From contig NZ_KK211257.1 in assembly GCF_000621325.1 (NCBI RefSeq), positions 126,682-190,681 on the forward strand: 64,000 nt of DNA, in the 5' to 3' direction. Both the position numbers and the translations under genes were made by a program. Below, in pieces: positions 36,304 through 46,538 of this stretch. A model generated the notes under the pieces. That model was not told the DNA's origin, did not search any database, and worked only from the letters and a program-made list of their open reading frames with translations. The stretch's first letter is position 1; every line of letters begins with the position of its first letter. The DNA comes from Thiothrix lacustris DSM 21227 (GTDB lineage: Bacteria > Pseudomonadota > Gammaproteobacteria > Thiotrichales > Thiotrichaceae).

Positions 36304-36824
36304 TGACTGAACAGCCCATCACGATGCTCAAGCGCAAAAGCGCCTTGCTCAGCCATCACGAGCGTGAGGACATTGATAGCTGGTTAAAGCGCTATCCTGA
36401 GGATAAAAAACAGTCGGCGTTGCTAGCGGCGTTACGCGCTGTGATGCACGAAGACCATTACCTGTCCCGCGAGAAAATGGATGCGGTTGCCGATTACCTC
36501 GGCCTGCCAGAAATTGCCGTCTACGAAGTCGCCAGCTTCTATTCCATGTATGAAATGGATGCGAAAGCGGCGGCAAAATACAGCATTTCGGTGTGTACCA
36601 ACGTTTCCTGCATGTTGTGCGGTTCCGACGGCATTCTGGAACACATTGAAGGCAAGCTGGGTATTAAGCTGGGCGAAGCGACCCCGGATGGCAAGTTCTT
36701 CCTCAAAGTGGAAGAAGAATGCCTCGCCGCGTGCAGCAGTGCGCCGATGATGCAGGTCAACCACGTATACCACACCCATCTCACCCCTGAAAAAGTGGAT
36801 GAGATTCTGGACGGACTGGAGTAA
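36303..36824 (+). CDS. nuoE: NADH-quinone oxidoreductase subunit E
   Basis: A 173-residue N-module subunit with the N1a [2Fe-2S] cluster. Cysteine pairs are in [15 protein letters not shown] and [12 protein letters not shown]. The helical N-terminal part has [22 protein letters not shown] used ATG 36303, which overlaps the nuoD stop, rather than the in-frame TTG at 36300. It is followed by nuoF after 4 bp. Confidence 0.96.
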   Translation: MTEQPITMLKRKSALLSHHEREDIDSWLKRYPEDKKQSALLAALRAVMHEDHYLSREKMDAVADYLGLPEIAVYEVASFYSMYEMDAKAAAKYSISVCTNVSCMLCGSDGILEHIEGKLGIKLGEATPDGKFFLKVEEECLAACSSAPMMQVNHVYHTHLTPEKVDEILDGLE

Positions 36825-36828
36825 GCAC

Positions 36829-38109
36829 ATGGCAAATCAAGTCTGTTTCATCACCACCCAATTCGGCGACCAAGCCCACACGCTGGAAAGTTACCTCAAG
36901 GTCGGCGGCTATTCGGCGTGGAAAAAAATTCTGGCAGAAAAGACGCCTGCTGTAGAAGTCATTGAGGAAATCAAGGATTCCGGCTTGCGTGGACGTGGCG
37001 GGGCAGGGTTCCCCACCGGCATGAAGTGGAGCTTTATGCCGCGTGACATGCCGGGGCAAAAATACATCGTGTGTAACTCGGATGAATCCGAACCGGGTAC
37101 GTGCAAAGACCGTGACATCCTGCGTTTTAACCCACACGCGTTGGTGGAAGGCATGGCGATTGCCGGTTATAGCATTGGCGCGACGGTGGGTTACAACTAC
37201 ATGCGCGGCGAATTCATGGATGAACCTTTCATCCATTTCGAGCAGGCGGTGAAAGAAGCTTACGAAATGGGTTTGCTGGGCAAAAACATTCAAGGTTCCG
37301 GTGTCGATTTCGACCTGCACGGCACGCTTGGTGCGGGTGCGTATGTGTGCGGTGAAGAAACTGCGCTGCTGGAATCGCTGGAAGGCAAAAAAGGCCAGCC
37401 GCGTTTCAAACCGCCATTCCCTGCGAGTTTCGGTCTGTACGGCCGCCCAACCACCATTAATAACACCGAAACGCTGGCATCCATTCCGGTCATTATGCGC
37501 AACGGCGGCAAGTGGTTTGCTGATCTAGGCGTAAAAAACTCCGGTGGCGAAAAGCTGTTTTCGATGTCTGGTCATCTGAATAATCCGGGCAATTTTGAAA
37601 TTCCGATGGGAATGCCGTTCCCTGAATTGCTGGCACTGGCGGGCGGGGTACGCAACGGACGTAAGCTGAAAGCAGTGATTCCGGGTGGTTCCTCCGTGCC
37701 CGTATTACCGGGCGAGGTAATGATGGGGCTGACGATGGATTACGACACCATCTCAAAAGCAGGCTCTTACCTCGGTTCGGGCGCGGTAATCGTGATGGAC
37801 GACACCACCGATATGGTCAAGGTGTTGCAGCGCATTTCACGCTTTTACTTCTCCGAATCCTGCGGGCAATGCACGCCTTGCCGTGAAGGCACGGGCTGGT
37901 TGTACCGCATGTTGACCCGGATTGTGGAAGGCAAGGGCAAGCTGGAAGACGTGACGCGGCTGGAAGAAATTTCCCACAATATCGAAGGGCGTTCCATTTG
38001 TGCCTTGGGTGAAGCGGCAGCGATGCCGGTGTGGAGCTTCGTTAAGCACTTCCGCGAAGAATTTGAATACTACGTCGAACACGGTCGTAGCATGGTGGCG
38101 AAGGGGTAA
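36829..38109 (+). CDS. nuoF: NADH-quinone oxidoreductase subunit F (NADH/FMN site)
   Basis: A 426-residue subunit that oxidises NADH and holds FMN and the N3 [4Fe-4S] cluster. The glycine-rich NADH loop is [19 protein letters not shown] binding is at [15 protein letters not shown] and [17 protein letters not shown], and cluster ligands are in [15 protein letters not shown] with a later cysteine in SICALG. ATG 36829 follows the nuoE stop by 4 bp; the longer frame from 36799 lies in nuoE. Confidence 0.97.
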   Translation: MANQVCFITTQFGDQAHTLESYLKVGGYSAWKKILAEKTPAVEVIEEIKDSGLRGRGGAGFPTGMKWSFMPRDMPGQKYIVCNSDESEPGTCKDRDILRFNPHALVEGMAIAGYSIGATVGYNYMRGEFMDEPFIHFEQAVKEAYEMGLLGKNIQGSGVDFDLHGTLGAGAYVCGEETALLESLEGKKGQPRFKPPFPASFGLYGRPTTINNTETLASIPVIMRNGGKWFADLGVKNSGGEKLFSMSGHLNNPGNFEIPMGMPFPELLALAGGVRNGRKLKAVIPGGSSVPVLPGEVMMGLTMDYDTISKAGSYLGSGAVIVMDDTTDMVKVLQRISRFYFSESCGQCTPCREGTGWLYRMLTRIVEGKGKLEDVTRLEEISHNIEGRSICALGEAAAMPVWSFVKHFREEFEYYVEHGRSMVAKG

Positions 38110-38112
38110 TAC

Positions 38113-40440
38113 ATGGCAGAAGAATTCGTCACAATTGAGATTAATGACCAGCCGATTCAGGCTCGCAAAGGTGCGATGCTGATTGAAGTGGCTGACGACA
38201 ATGGCATTACCATTCCACGTTTCTGCTACCACAAAAAACTGTCGGTAGCTGCCAACTGCCGGATGTGTCTGGTGGAAATGGAAAAGTCGTGGAAGGCTAT
38301 TCCCGCTTGTGCGACCCCAGTGAATGCGGGCATGAAGTTCTGGACGCGCTCAGAAAAAGCCCGCAACGCCCAAAAAGCGATCATGGAATTCCTGCTGATC
38401 AATCACCCGTTGGATTGCCCGATCTGTGATCAGGGCGGTGAATGCGAATTGCAGGACGTGTCGGTCGGTTACGGTAGCAATAAATCGCAATACGCTGAAA
38501 TCAAACGGGTGGTGCTGGACAAAGACATCGGCCCGCTGATCGAAACCGAAATGACCCGTTGTATCCAGTGTACCCGCTGCGTGCGTTTCGGCGATGAAAT
38601 TGCCGGGATGCGCGAAATGGGCGGGGTAGGGCGCGGCGACCGTCTCGAAATCGGCACTTATATCGAAAAGTCGCTCAAATCCGAACTGTCAGGCAATGTG
38701 ATTGACCTGTGTCCGGTTGGTGCGCTGACCGCTAAACCTTCGCGTTACAAGGCGCGGGCGTGGGAAATGCAGTCACACGATAGCATTGCCCCACACGATT
38801 GCGTGGGTTCCAACCTGCATGTGCATACTTTCCAGAAGGAAGTGGTGCGTGCAGTGCCCCGCGACAATGAAGCCATCAATGAGTGCTGGATTTCAGACCG
38901 CGACCGCTTCAGTTATCAAGGTATCCGCAGCGCTGACCGTATTACCAAGCCGCAGATCAAGCGTGACGGTCATTGGTACGACGCGACTTGGCAACAGGCG
39001 TTGGATGCTACGGCGGAAATATTGCGAGCGGCTGATCCGGTACGCACGGGGGCATTGGCCAATGCTACGTCCACGCTGGAAGAGTTGTATTTGTTCCAGC
39101 GGCTGATGCGCGGTTTGAATATCCGCAATATCGACCACCGCTTACGCCAGACTGATTTCAGCGATCAGGATGCTGCGCCCATTTGCCCGTCACTGGGAAT
39201 GCCTATCGAGCAACTGGAACAGCAGAACGCTGTTTTTCTGGTCGGCTCCAATGCACGTCAAGAGCAGCCCTTGCTGAATCATCGCCTTCGTAAGGCCGCC
39301 CTCAAGGGTGCGCAAGTGATGGCGCTGAATCCGCGTGCGTTTGACTTCAACTACGACGTGGCACAACAGGCTGTTGCCCCGGCTGAGATGTTGCAAGCCC
39401 TGCAAGCGATTGCCAATGACCCCGACAATGGCGTAATGGCTGCGCTGCAACAGGCGGAACACGCCACGGTATTACTGGGTAATGTCGCGACTCAGCACCC
39501 AGATTTTGCAGCATTACGGGCTGTGGCTTACACGATTGCCCAACAAACTGGCGCAACCTTCGGTTATCTGGCGGAAAGCGCCAACAGTGTTGGTGCTTGG
39601 GTAACAGGTGTCGTACCCCATCGCTTGTCGGCAGGGCGCGAACTCAAGCAGCCGGGCGTGCCGGTGAGTGAGTTCCTGAATGACAAGACCCGCACCTTCG
39701 TATTGCTGAATACTGAGCTGGCAGATTTCGCCAACCCACAGCAGGCGATGCAAGCGCTCAGCGCCGCCGCAAACGTCATTGTGATTGCGCCGTTTGCGGA
39801 TGAAACGACTCGCAAATACGCCACAGTCTTGCTGCCTGGCTCTACATTTGCGGAAACCTCTGGCACCTTCTGTAATGTGGCTGGTCAGTGGCAAAGCTTC
39901 AAGGGTGCGGCGAAGTTGCCAGACGAGGCTCGTCCTACTTGGAAAATCCTGCGCGTTCTTGGTAATACCGCTGGTGTACCTGAGTTCGATTGGGTGGCTA
40001 CCGAAGAAATCGTCGCGGAACTGCACCTCGAACTTGACGGCGTAGAATCCTGCAACAATACCTACAACGCAGATGGGCGTATGCAATACGCCCCTACGGA
40101 AGAAGGTAGGGGCGTATTGCATACGCCCTCTTCCAACCATTTCCAGCGTATCGGTGATGTGGAAATGTACCGTGTCGACCCATTGGTGCGCCGTGCCAAG
40201 GCGTTGCAGGCGATGATTCCACCGGCGGCTGTCCATTTGAATCCGCAAGACGCGGCGAATATGGGCGTGGCGGCAGGTGATGCGCTGAAAGTGTCGCAAG
40301 GTGCGGTGGTGATCACGCTTCCGGCGCAGTTGGATGCGGGTATTCCCGTCGGGTGTGCGGGTGTCCAATCCGGGATTGAAATATCCAGTGTGTTAGGCGC
40401 GGCCTTTGGTACGCTCCAAATAACAAAGGCAGGGGAATGA
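38113..40440 (+). CDS. nuoG: NADH-quinone oxidoreductase subunit G, carrying a palindromic insertion
   Basis: A 775-residue electron-wire subunit. The N-terminal [2Fe-2S] domain has [18 protein letters not shown] and CATPV. The histidine-ligated region and [4Fe-4S] motifs are [14 protein letters not shown] and [14 protein letters not shown] with [10 protein letters not shown] molybdopterin-oxidoreductase-like domain lacking catalytic metal ligands follows. Codons 655-672 are an exact 54-bp inverted repeat that reads in frame as [18 protein letters not shown] and looks foreign to the protein. It probably forms a surface loop, since the frame continues intact to the end. Confidence 0.95.
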   Translation: MAEEFVTIEINDQPIQARKGAMLIEVADDNGITIPRFCYHKKLSVAANCRMCLVEMEKSWKAIPACATPVNAGMKFWTRSEKARNAQKAIMEFLLINHPLDCPICDQGGECELQDVSVGYGSNKSQYAEIKRVVLDKDIGPLIETEMTRCIQCTRCVRFGDEIAGMREMGGVGRGDRLEIGTYIEKSLKSELSGNVIDLCPVGALTAKPSRYKARAWEMQSHDSIAPHDCVGSNLHVHTFQKEVVRAVPRDNEAINECWISDRDRFSYQGIRSADRITKPQIKRDGHWYDATWQQALDATAEILRAADPVRTGALANATSTLEELYLFQRLMRGLNIRNIDHRLRQTDFSDQDAAPICPSLGMPIEQLEQQNAVFLVGSNARQEQPLLNHRLRKAALKGAQVMALNPRAFDFNYDVAQQAVAPAEMLQALQAIANDPDNGVMAALQQAEHATVLLGNVATQHPDFAALRAVAYTIAQQTGATFGYLAESANSVGAWVTGVVPHRLSAGRELKQPGVPVSEFLNDKTRTFVLLNTELADFANPQQAMQALSAAANVIVIAPFADETTRKYATVLLPGSTFAETSGTFCNVAGQWQSFKGAAKLPDEARPTWKILRVLGNTAGVPEFDWVATEEIVAELHLELDGVESCNNTYNADGRMQYAPTEEGRGVLHTPSSNHFQRIGDVEMYRVDPLVRRAKALQAMIPPAAVHLNPQDAANMGVAAGDALKVSQGAVVITLPAQLDAGIPVGCAGVQSGIEISSVLGAAFGTLQITKAGE
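40075..40128. repeat. 54-bp perfect palindromic element inside nuoG
   Basis: Two 23-bp arms (40075-40097 and 40106-40128) are exact reverse complements around the 8-base loop GGAAGAAG. Each arm is itself a small hairpin: GGGCGTA and TACGCCC flank a 5-base centre. The unit is 18 codons long and in phase. It looks like a dispersed small palindromic repeat (REP/RPE/MITE-like) that landed in a gene. I see no second copy in this window. Confidence 0.85.
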
Positions 40441-41507
40441 TGGAAATACTCGCAAATTTCTTCGGTGCATTTCTCCCTGAGTGGCTGGTAACGCTGCTGT
40501 TGATCCTGATCAAGGTGATGGCGATTGTCATACCACTGATCCTGTTGGTGGCGTATGCAACCTATGCGGAACGCAAAATCATCGGTTTCATGCAGGTGCG
40601 GGTGGGGCCGAATCGGGTCGGTTTCAAAGGTTTGTTACAGCCGTTTGCGGATATGTTCAAGCTGATTTTCAAGGAAATCATTGTTCCTGAAAAGTCTAAC
40701 CGCTTTCTGTTTTTGATTGCACCGTTGCTGGCGATGGGGCCTGCGTTTGCGGCCTGGGCAGTGATTCCGTTTAGCGATGGCTTGGTGTTGGCGGATGTAA
40801 ATGCCGGGTTATTGTTCTTGTTGGCGCTGACTTCCTTGGGGATTTACGGGGTCATCATTGCGGGTTGGGCATCGAATTCCAAATACGCGCAGCTCAGTGC
40901 GATGCGTCTTGGGGCGCAAATGGTGTCGTATGAAATTGCGATGGGCTTTGCGCTAGTCGGCGTGCTGATGGCTTCCGGCAGCCTGAATCTGGGCGATATT
41001 GTGCGGGCGCAATCCGGCAGCATTTTTAGCTGGTTTGTGTGGCCGTTGTTTGGCTTGTTTGTGGTGTATTTCATCGCTGGAGTGGCAGAAACCAACCGTG
41101 CGCCCTTCGACGTGGCGGAAGGTGAGTCTGAAATCGTGGCGGGTTTCCATGTGGAATATTCCGGCATGGCCTTCTCGATTTTCTTCCTCGCTGAATACGC
41201 GAATATGTGGCTGATTTCGGCACTGACGTCGCTGATGTTCCTGGGTGGTTGGTTGTCGCCGTTTCAGGGGCTGGATTTCCTGACGAATATGCCGGTGTTG
41301 GGGCTGTTTTTCGGGGATGGTGTCCACTGGTTATTGCTGAAGGCGTCGTTCTTCATGCTGCTGTTTTTCTGGTTCCGGGCGACATTCCCGCGTTACCGTT
41401 ATGACCAGATCATGCGCTTGGGGTGGAAGATTCTGATCCCGGTAACGCTGGTGTGGATTTTTGCGGAAGGTCTGGCGATTGCGCTGGGCTGGAAACCGTG
41501 GCTGTAA
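40437..41507 (+). CDS. nuoH: NADH-quinone oxidoreductase subunit H
   Basis: A 356-residue membrane subunit that forms the quinone tunnel. Eight hydrophobic helices are visible. Signatures are [30 protein letters not shown], the acidic loop [27 protein letters not shown], and [22 protein letters not shown]. Two adjacent ATGs (40437 and 40440) are possible starts, the second overlapping the nuoG stop; AGGGGA lies just upstream. Confidence 0.96.
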   Translation: MMEILANFFGAFLPEWLVTLLLILIKVMAIVIPLILLVAYATYAERKIIGFMQVRVGPNRVGFKGLLQPFADMFKLIFKEIIVPEKSNRFLFLIAPLLAMGPAFAAWAVIPFSDGLVLADVNAGLLFLLALTSLGIYGVIIAGWASNSKYAQLSAMRLGAQMVSYEIAMGFALVGVLMASGSLNLGDIVRAQSGSIFSWFVWPLFGLFVVYFIAGVAETNRAPFDVAEGESEIVAGFHVEYSGMAFSIFFLAEYANMWLISALTSLMFLGGWLSPFQGLDFLTNMPVLGLFFGDGVHWLLLKASFFMLLFFWFRATFPRYRYDQIMRLGWKILIPVTLVWIFAEGLAIALGWKPWL

Positions 41508-41517
41508 GGAGGCTGAC

Positions 41518-42009
41518 ATGAGTTTGAACCTGAAACATTATTTCAAGACGTTCAGCCTGCAAGAGTTGTTGAAGGGGTTGGGCGTGACGGGGAAGTATTT
41601 CTTCGAGCGCAAAGTCACGATCCAGTACCCGGAAGAAAAGACGCCGATTTCCAACCGTTTCCGGGGGCATCACGCGCTGCGCCGCTACCCGAATGGTGAG
41701 GAACGTTGTATTGCCTGCAAGCTGTGCGAAGCCGTTTGCCCGGCGCTGGCGATTACCATCGAGCTGGAAGAACGCCCGGATGGGACGCGCCGTACCACGC
41801 GCTATGACATTGATATGTTCAAGTGCATTTATTGCGGTTTCTGTGAGGAAGCCTGCCCGGTGGATGCGATTGTGGAAACCAATATTTTCGAGTACCACTT
41901 CGAGAATCGTGGTGAAAACATCCAGACTAAAGATAAATTACTGGCGATTGGCGATAAGCACGAAGCTGAAATCGCCAAGATGAAAGCCGCTGATGCCCCT
42001 TACCGTTAA
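41518..42009 (+). CDS. nuoI: NADH-quinone oxidoreductase subunit I
   Basis: A 163-residue peripheral subunit with two [4Fe-4S] clusters (N6a, N6b) that feeds electrons to N2. Ligands are in [16 protein letters not shown] and [19 protein letters not shown]. The start at ATG 41518 has AAGGAGG upstream; the in-frame extension to 41461 belongs to nuoH. It ends with a helical charged tail and is followed by nuoJ after 21 bp. Confidence 0.97.
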   Translation: MSLNLKHYFKTFSLQELLKGLGVTGKYFFERKVTIQYPEEKTPISNRFRGHHALRRYPNGEERCIACKLCEAVCPALAITIELEERPDGTRRTTRYDIDMFKCIYCGFCEEACPVDAIVETNIFEYHFENRGENIQTKDKLLAIGDKHEAEIAKMKAADAPYR

Positions 42010-42030
42010 GCCCCAGGAGACAGATTAAAC

Positions 42031-42630
42031 ATGATATTCGAGCAGATTATCTTTTACCTGTTTTCCGCTGTATTGGTGACAGCGGCAGTGGGTATGGTGA
42101 CGGTACGTAACCCGGTGTATGCGGCGTTGTGCCTTATTTTGAGCTTTTTCACCAGTGCCGCGTTGTGGTTGCTGTTGGAGGCGGAATTCCTCGGCATTGT
42201 GCTGGTGTTGGTGTATGTCGGCGCGGTGATGGTGTTGTTCCTGTTTGTCATCATGATGCTGGATTTGAATATTGACCCGTTGAAAGAGGGCTTTGCCAAA
42301 TACGCGCCGGTCGGTTTTTTGGTGGCAGGCGTGATTGCGGTGGAAATGATCATGGTGTTGCGCAGCGCCCCGTTTCAGATTGCGACCCCTAGAGCGCCAG
42401 CGCCGGAAAACAATACCGAAGCCTTGGGTGCAATTTTGTATACCAATTATGTGTACCCGTTTGAGATTGCTGCGGTCATTCTGGTGGTGGCGATTATTGC
42501 GGCGATTGTCCTGACTTTGCGGCGTCGCCCAGATTCGCGCAAGCAGGATATTAGCGAGCAGGTGCAGGTGAAACGTGAAGACCGTGTGCGTCTGGTCAAG
42601 ATGAAATCTGAAACCAAGGAGCAAGCATGA
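42031..42630 (+). CDS. nuoJ: NADH-quinone oxidoreductase subunit J
   Basis: A 199-residue membrane subunit with five hydrophobic helices. The family block is [52 protein letters not shown] (read in parts), which includes the pi-bulge helix implicated in quinone-to-proton coupling. The C-terminal tail is basic and hydrophilic. CAGGAGA precedes it. It overlaps nuoK by 4 bp (ATGA). Confidence 0.96.
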   Translation: MIFEQIIFYLFSAVLVTAAVGMVTVRNPVYAALCLILSFFTSAALWLLLEAEFLGIVLVLVYVGAVMVLFLFVIMMLDLNIDPLKEGFAKYAPVGFLVAGVIAVEMIMVLRSAPFQIATPRAPAPENNTEALGAILYTNYVYPFEIAAVILVVAIIAAIVLTLRRRPDSRKQDISEQVQVKREDRVRLVKMKSETKEQA

Positions 42631-42932
42631 TCCCTTTGTCGCATTTCCTGATCGTGGCGGCGCTGCTGTTTGCTATCAGCGTGGCGGGTATGTTCCTGAA
42701 CCGTAAGAACGTGCTGATTCTGCTGATGTGTATCGAAATGATGTTGTTGTCGGTAAACCTGAACTTCGTGGCATTTTCCCATTATTTGGGGGATATGGCG
42801 GGGCAGGTATTCGTGTTCTTCATTCTCACCGTGGCGGCGGCGGAAGCGGCGATTGGCTTGGCGATTCTGGTGGTCTTGTTCCGTAACCGGCGCACGATCA
42901 ATGTTGAACAACTTGATTCGATGAAGGGGTAA
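42627..42932 (+). CDS. nuoK: NADH-quinone oxidoreductase subunit K
   Basis: A 101-residue membrane subunit with three helices, homologous to MrpC. Conserved glutamates for proton transfer are in [16 protein letters not shown] and [24 protein letters not shown] precedes the start within the nuoJ end. The length matches the family exactly. Confidence 0.97.
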   Translation: MIPLSHFLIVAALLFAISVAGMFLNRKNVLILLMCIEMMLLSVNLNFVAFSHYLGDMAGQVFVFFILTVAAAEAAIGLAILVVLFRNRRTINVEQLDSMKG

Positions 42933-42935
42933 GCA

Positions 42936-44966
42936 ATGGAAGCGATGTATCTGGCTATTCCGCTTGCACCTTTGTTCGGGGCAATTGTCGCGGGGTTGTT
43001 TGGCAAAAAGATTGGGCGTGCCGGGGCGCATTGGGTCACGATTTTGGGTGTGGCGGTGGCGTTCCTGTTGTCACTGGTGGTGGCTAACGATGTGATGTTC
43101 CACGGGAATACTTTCAACGGCACGGTATATACGTGGGCAGTGATTGCAGATATCCGTTTTGAAGTCGGTTTCATGCTGGATAACCTCAGTACCATGATGA
43201 TGCTGGTGGTGACGTTTGTATCGTTGATGGTGCATGTTTACACGATTGGCTACATGTCTGAAGACCCCGGTTATCAGCGGTTTTTCAGTTACATTTCCCT
43301 GTTTACCTTCTCGATGTTGATGCTGGTGATGAGTAACAACTTCATACAGTTGTTCTTTGGCTGGGAAGCGGTGGGACTGGTGTCTTATTTGTTGATCGGT
43401 TTCTGGTTCAAGAAAGAGACGGCGATTTACGCGAACATGAAGGCGTTTCTGGTCAATCGGGTGGGGGACTTTGGTTTCTTGCTGGGGATTGCTGCCATTT
43501 TGATGCATTTCGGTACGCTGGATTATGTAGAGACTTTTGCAAGTTTGAAAAACTTTGCTGGTGGTGATATCGAGGTCTTTGCGGGTTGGAAGTGGGATGC
43601 GGTGACGGTGATTGCGATTTTGTTGTTCATCGGGGCGATGGGCAAGTCAGCGCAGGTGCCTTTGCATGTGTGGCTGCCGGATTCAATGGAAGGGCCAACC
43701 CCGATTTCAGCGCTGATCCATGCGGCAACCATGGTGACGGCAGGTATTTTCATGGTGGCGCGGATGTCGCCGATTTTCGAGATGTCCGATACGGCGTTGA
43801 ACCTGATCCTGATTATTGGGGCAACCACGGCGTTCTTCATGGGCCTGATCGGCATTGTACAAAATGATATTAAGAAGGTGGTGGCGTATTCCACCTTGTC
43901 ACAGTTGGGTTATATGACGGTGGCGTTGGGCGCTTCGGCTTATTCGGCGGGGGTCTTCCATTTGATGACCCATGCGTTCTTCAAGGCTCTGTTATTTCTG
44001 GCGGCAGGCTCGGTGATCATAGCGATGCATCATGAGCAGGACATCCGCAAAATGGGTGGCTTGAAAAAGTACATGCCGATTACCTATTGGACTTCCCTGA
44101 TTGGCTCGCTGGCCTTGATTGGTTTCCCCGGTTTCTCTGGTTTCTTCTCCAAAGACCTCATTATTGAAGCGGTGCATGAGTCACATTTGTGGGCGGCAGG
44201 CTATGCGTATACGTTGGTGTTGCTGGGTGTGTTTGTGACGGCATTCTACAGTTTCCGTATGTTCTTCCTAGTATTCCACGGCAAGGAGCGCTTTGATGCA
44301 CATGGTCATGATGATCACGGGCATCACGATGATGAGCATCATGGCCATGGCGGTACGCCACATGAATCACCTTGGGTGGTGACAATTCCGTTGATTATGT
44401 TGGCGATTCCTTCGGTATTGGCGGGTTATCTGCTGGATCCGATGGTGGTGGGTGAGTTCTTCCATGATGCCATTTTTGTGAATGATAAGGCGCATGGTTT
44501 TGATCCTGCTTTGCAAGGTTTGTTGTCAGCGCATCCGGGTATTGAAGAAATCAGTGCTGCTTATCATGGGGTGCTGGGTTTTGTCCTACACGGCTTGATG
44601 GCGCCGCCGTTCTGGTTGGCGATGGCTGGTTTGGGTGCTGCTTGGTTCATTTACCTGAAAGATGATGCGCTTGCCCGCTGGGCTTATGACAAGTTCCGTT
44701 GGTTGCATACCTTGTTGGATCAAAAGTATTACGTGGATAGTTTTAATCAAAAAGTGTTTGCCAATGGTTCGGTCTCCCTCGGTAATGTGTTGTGGTCTAT
44801 TGGTGAGCGTTTGATGATTGATGGCTTCATCGTGAATGGTGCAGCTAAGGCGGTTGGTTGGTTCTCTGGAGTGGCTCGTCAGGTTCAGACTGGCTATTTG
44901 TATCACTATGCCTTCTCGATGGTGGTCGGTATTTTATTGATGCTTACTTGGTTCCTATTCTTCTAG
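42936..44966 (+). CDS. nuoL: NADH-quinone oxidoreductase subunit L
   Basis: A 676-residue antiporter-like proton-pumping subunit at the tip of the membrane arm. About sixteen hydrophobic helices are visible, including the lateral C-terminal helix. Key residues are the glutamate in LFFGWEAVGLVSYLLIGFW and lysines in GAMGKSAQVPLHVWLPDSMEGPTPISALIHAATMV. A histidine/aspartate-rich loop (starting AHGHDDHGHHDD) lies near residue 455 between helices and could bind metal. It starts 4 bp after nuoK. Confidence 0.96.
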   Translation: MEAMYLAIPLAPLFGAIVAGLFGKKIGRAGAHWVTILGVAVAFLLSLVVANDVMFHGNTFNGTVYTWAVIADIRFEVGFMLDNLSTMMMLVVTFVSLMVHVYTIGYMSEDPGYQRFFSYISLFTFSMLMLVMSNNFIQLFFGWEAVGLVSYLLIGFWFKKETAIYANMKAFLVNRVGDFGFLLGIAAILMHFGTLDYVETFASLKNFAGGDIEVFAGWKWDAVTVIAILLFIGAMGKSAQVPLHVWLPDSMEGPTPISALIHAATMVTAGIFMVARMSPIFEMSDTALNLILIIGATTAFFMGLIGIVQNDIKKVVAYSTLSQLGYMTVALGASAYSAGVFHLMTHAFFKALLFLAAGSVIIAMHHEQDIRKMGGLKKYMPITYWTSLIGSLALIGFPGFSGFFSKDLIIEAVHESHLWAAGYAYTLVLLGVFVTAFYSFRMFFLVFHGKERFDAHGHDDHGHHDDEHHGHGGTPHESPWVVTIPLIMLAIPSVLAGYLLDPMVVGEFFHDAIFVNDKAHGFDPALQGLLSAHPGIEEISAAYHGVLGFVLHGLMAPPFWLAMAGLGAAWFIYLKDDALARWAYDKFRWLHTLLDQKYYVDSFNQKVFANGSVSLGNVLWSIGERLMIDGFIVNGAAKAVGWFSGVARQVQTGYLYHYAFSMVVGILLMLTWFLFF

Positions 44967-44987
44967 GCTCGTTATTTTTACCTGGAA

Positions 44988-46538
44988 ATGCACATGCTTG
45001 ATTTGCCAATACTGAGTTTTTTGATCTGGTTGCCGATTGTCGGTGGTATGGGTGTCCTAATTGTTGGTGACCGTTCGGGCGCTAAACAATTTGCACTGGG
45101 CATTGCTTTACTGACTTTCTTGCTAAGTCTGCCGTTGTATACGGGGTTTGATCTCACAACACCTGATATGCAGTTTGTGGAATTTATTCCGTGGGTTGAA
45201 GCCTTTAAGATCAATTACCACTTGGGGGTTGATGGTATTTCCATGCCATTAATTCTATTGAATACCTTCATGACGGTGATTGTGGTCATTGCCGGTTGGG
45301 AGGTGATTACTTATCGCGTGTCGCAGTACATGGCTGCGTTTCTCATCATGGCAGGTATTGTGAATGGGGTATTTGCGGCGTTGGATGCGATGCTGTTTTA
45401 TATCCTGTTCGAGGCAATGTTGATTCCGTTGTTTCTGATCATTGGGATATGGGGTGGTGCAAACCGGGTATATGCCACGATCAAGTTTTTCTTGTATACC
45501 TTTTTTGGTTCGGTGTTCCTGCTGATTAGCCTGATTTACTTGTATCAATTGGGTGGTAGTTTTGCCGTCGCTGACTTGCATAAGTTACCGATTGAGTTAA
45601 CCCCGCAAATTCTGATTTTCTTGTCCTTCCTGTTGGCTTTCGGTGTGAAAGTGCCCATGTGGCCCGTGCATACTTGGTTGCCAGATGCGCATGTGGAGGC
45701 TCCGACAGGTGGTTCTGTTATTTTGGCGGCGATTACCTTGAAAGTAGGAGGCTATGCATTTTTGCGCTTTGCCATGCCGATTGTGCCGGATGCTGCCGCA
45801 CAATTGGATTGGCTGGTCATTTTTATGTCGTTGACGGCGGTGGTGTATATCGGTTTTGTGGCCTTGGTGCAGCAAGACATGAAAAAGCTGGTGGCGTATT
45901 CCTCGATTGCGCATATGGGATTTGTGACGCTGGGCTTCTTTGTGATTTACGCGCTTGCTGCGAAGACAGCCGCAAATCCGTTGGCGATGAGTAGTTCGGT
46001 ACTGGCAATTCAGGGGGGCATGGTGCAGATGGTGTCGCATGGTTTCATTTCTGGCGCGATGTTCTTGTGTATCGGCGTGCTGTATGACCGGATGCATACT
46101 CGTGACATTAATGCTTACGGTGGCGTTGCTAATCAAATGCCGGTGTTTGCGGCGCTGTATGTGTTGTTTGCTATGGCAAATACTGGTTTACCGGGGACAT
46201 CGGGATTTGTCGGTGAATTCATGGTTATTTTGGCGAGTTTCGGTGCTAATCCGTTGATTGCATTTGCGGCGGCAACGACGTTAATTGTAGGGGCGGCTTA
46301 TACACTTTGGCTGGTTAAGCGTGTTCTGTTTGGTGATGTCAAAAATGCTGAAGTGGCTGCTTTGAAGGATATTGGGCGGCGTGAATTCTGGATGCTAGCA
46401 GTATTGGCCGTTGCGGTATTGCTACTAGGCTTGTGGCCAAAGCCTTTGACAGATGTGATGGATGTGTCAATCAGACACCTGTTGGATCAGGCATTGAATA
46501 GCAAGCTGTGTAGTGGACTCGCAGGGGGGTGCCCATAA
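44988..46538 (+). CDS. nuoM: NADH-quinone oxidoreductase subunit M
   Basis: A 516-residue antiporter-like proton-pumping subunit with about fourteen helices. The conserved glutamate is in LFEAMLIPLFLIIGIWGG, and lysines are in FGVKVPMWPVHTWLPDAHVEAPTGGSVILA and VQQDMKKLVAYSSIAHMGFV. Two starts are possible (ATG 44988 or 44994). The stop TAA overlaps the nuoN ATG. Between helices of the discontinuous segment the sequence is standard. Confidence 0.96.
   Translation: MHMLDLPILSFLIWLPIVGGMGVLIVGDRSGAKQFALGIALLTFLLSLPLYTGFDLTTPDMQFVEFIPWVEAFKINYHLGVDGISMPLILLNTFMTVIVVIAGWEVITYRVSQYMAAFLIMAGIVNGVFAALDAMLFYILFEAMLIPLFLIIGIWGGANRVYATIKFFLYTFFGSVFLLISLIYLYQLGGSFAVADLHKLPIELTPQILIFLSFLLAFGVKVPMWPVHTWLPDAHVEAPTGGSVILAAITLKVGGYAFLRFAMPIVPDAAAQLDWLVIFMSLTAVVYIGFVALVQQDMKKLVAYSSIAHMGFVTLGFFVIYALAAKTAANPLAMSSSVLAIQGGMVQMVSHGFISGAMFLCIGVLYDRMHTRDINAYGGVANQMPVFAALYVLFAMANTGLPGTSGFVGEFMVILASFGANPLIAFAAATTLIVGAAYTLWLVKRVLFGDVKNAEVAALKDIGRREFWMLAVLAVAVLLLGLWPKPLTDVMDVSIRHLLDQALNSKLCSGLAGGCP

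Noticed and set aside
39514..40368. A 284-codon minus-strand open frame within nuoG
   Set aside because: Arginine-rich shadow of the plus-strand gene, crossing the palindromic element; no start signal and no family.
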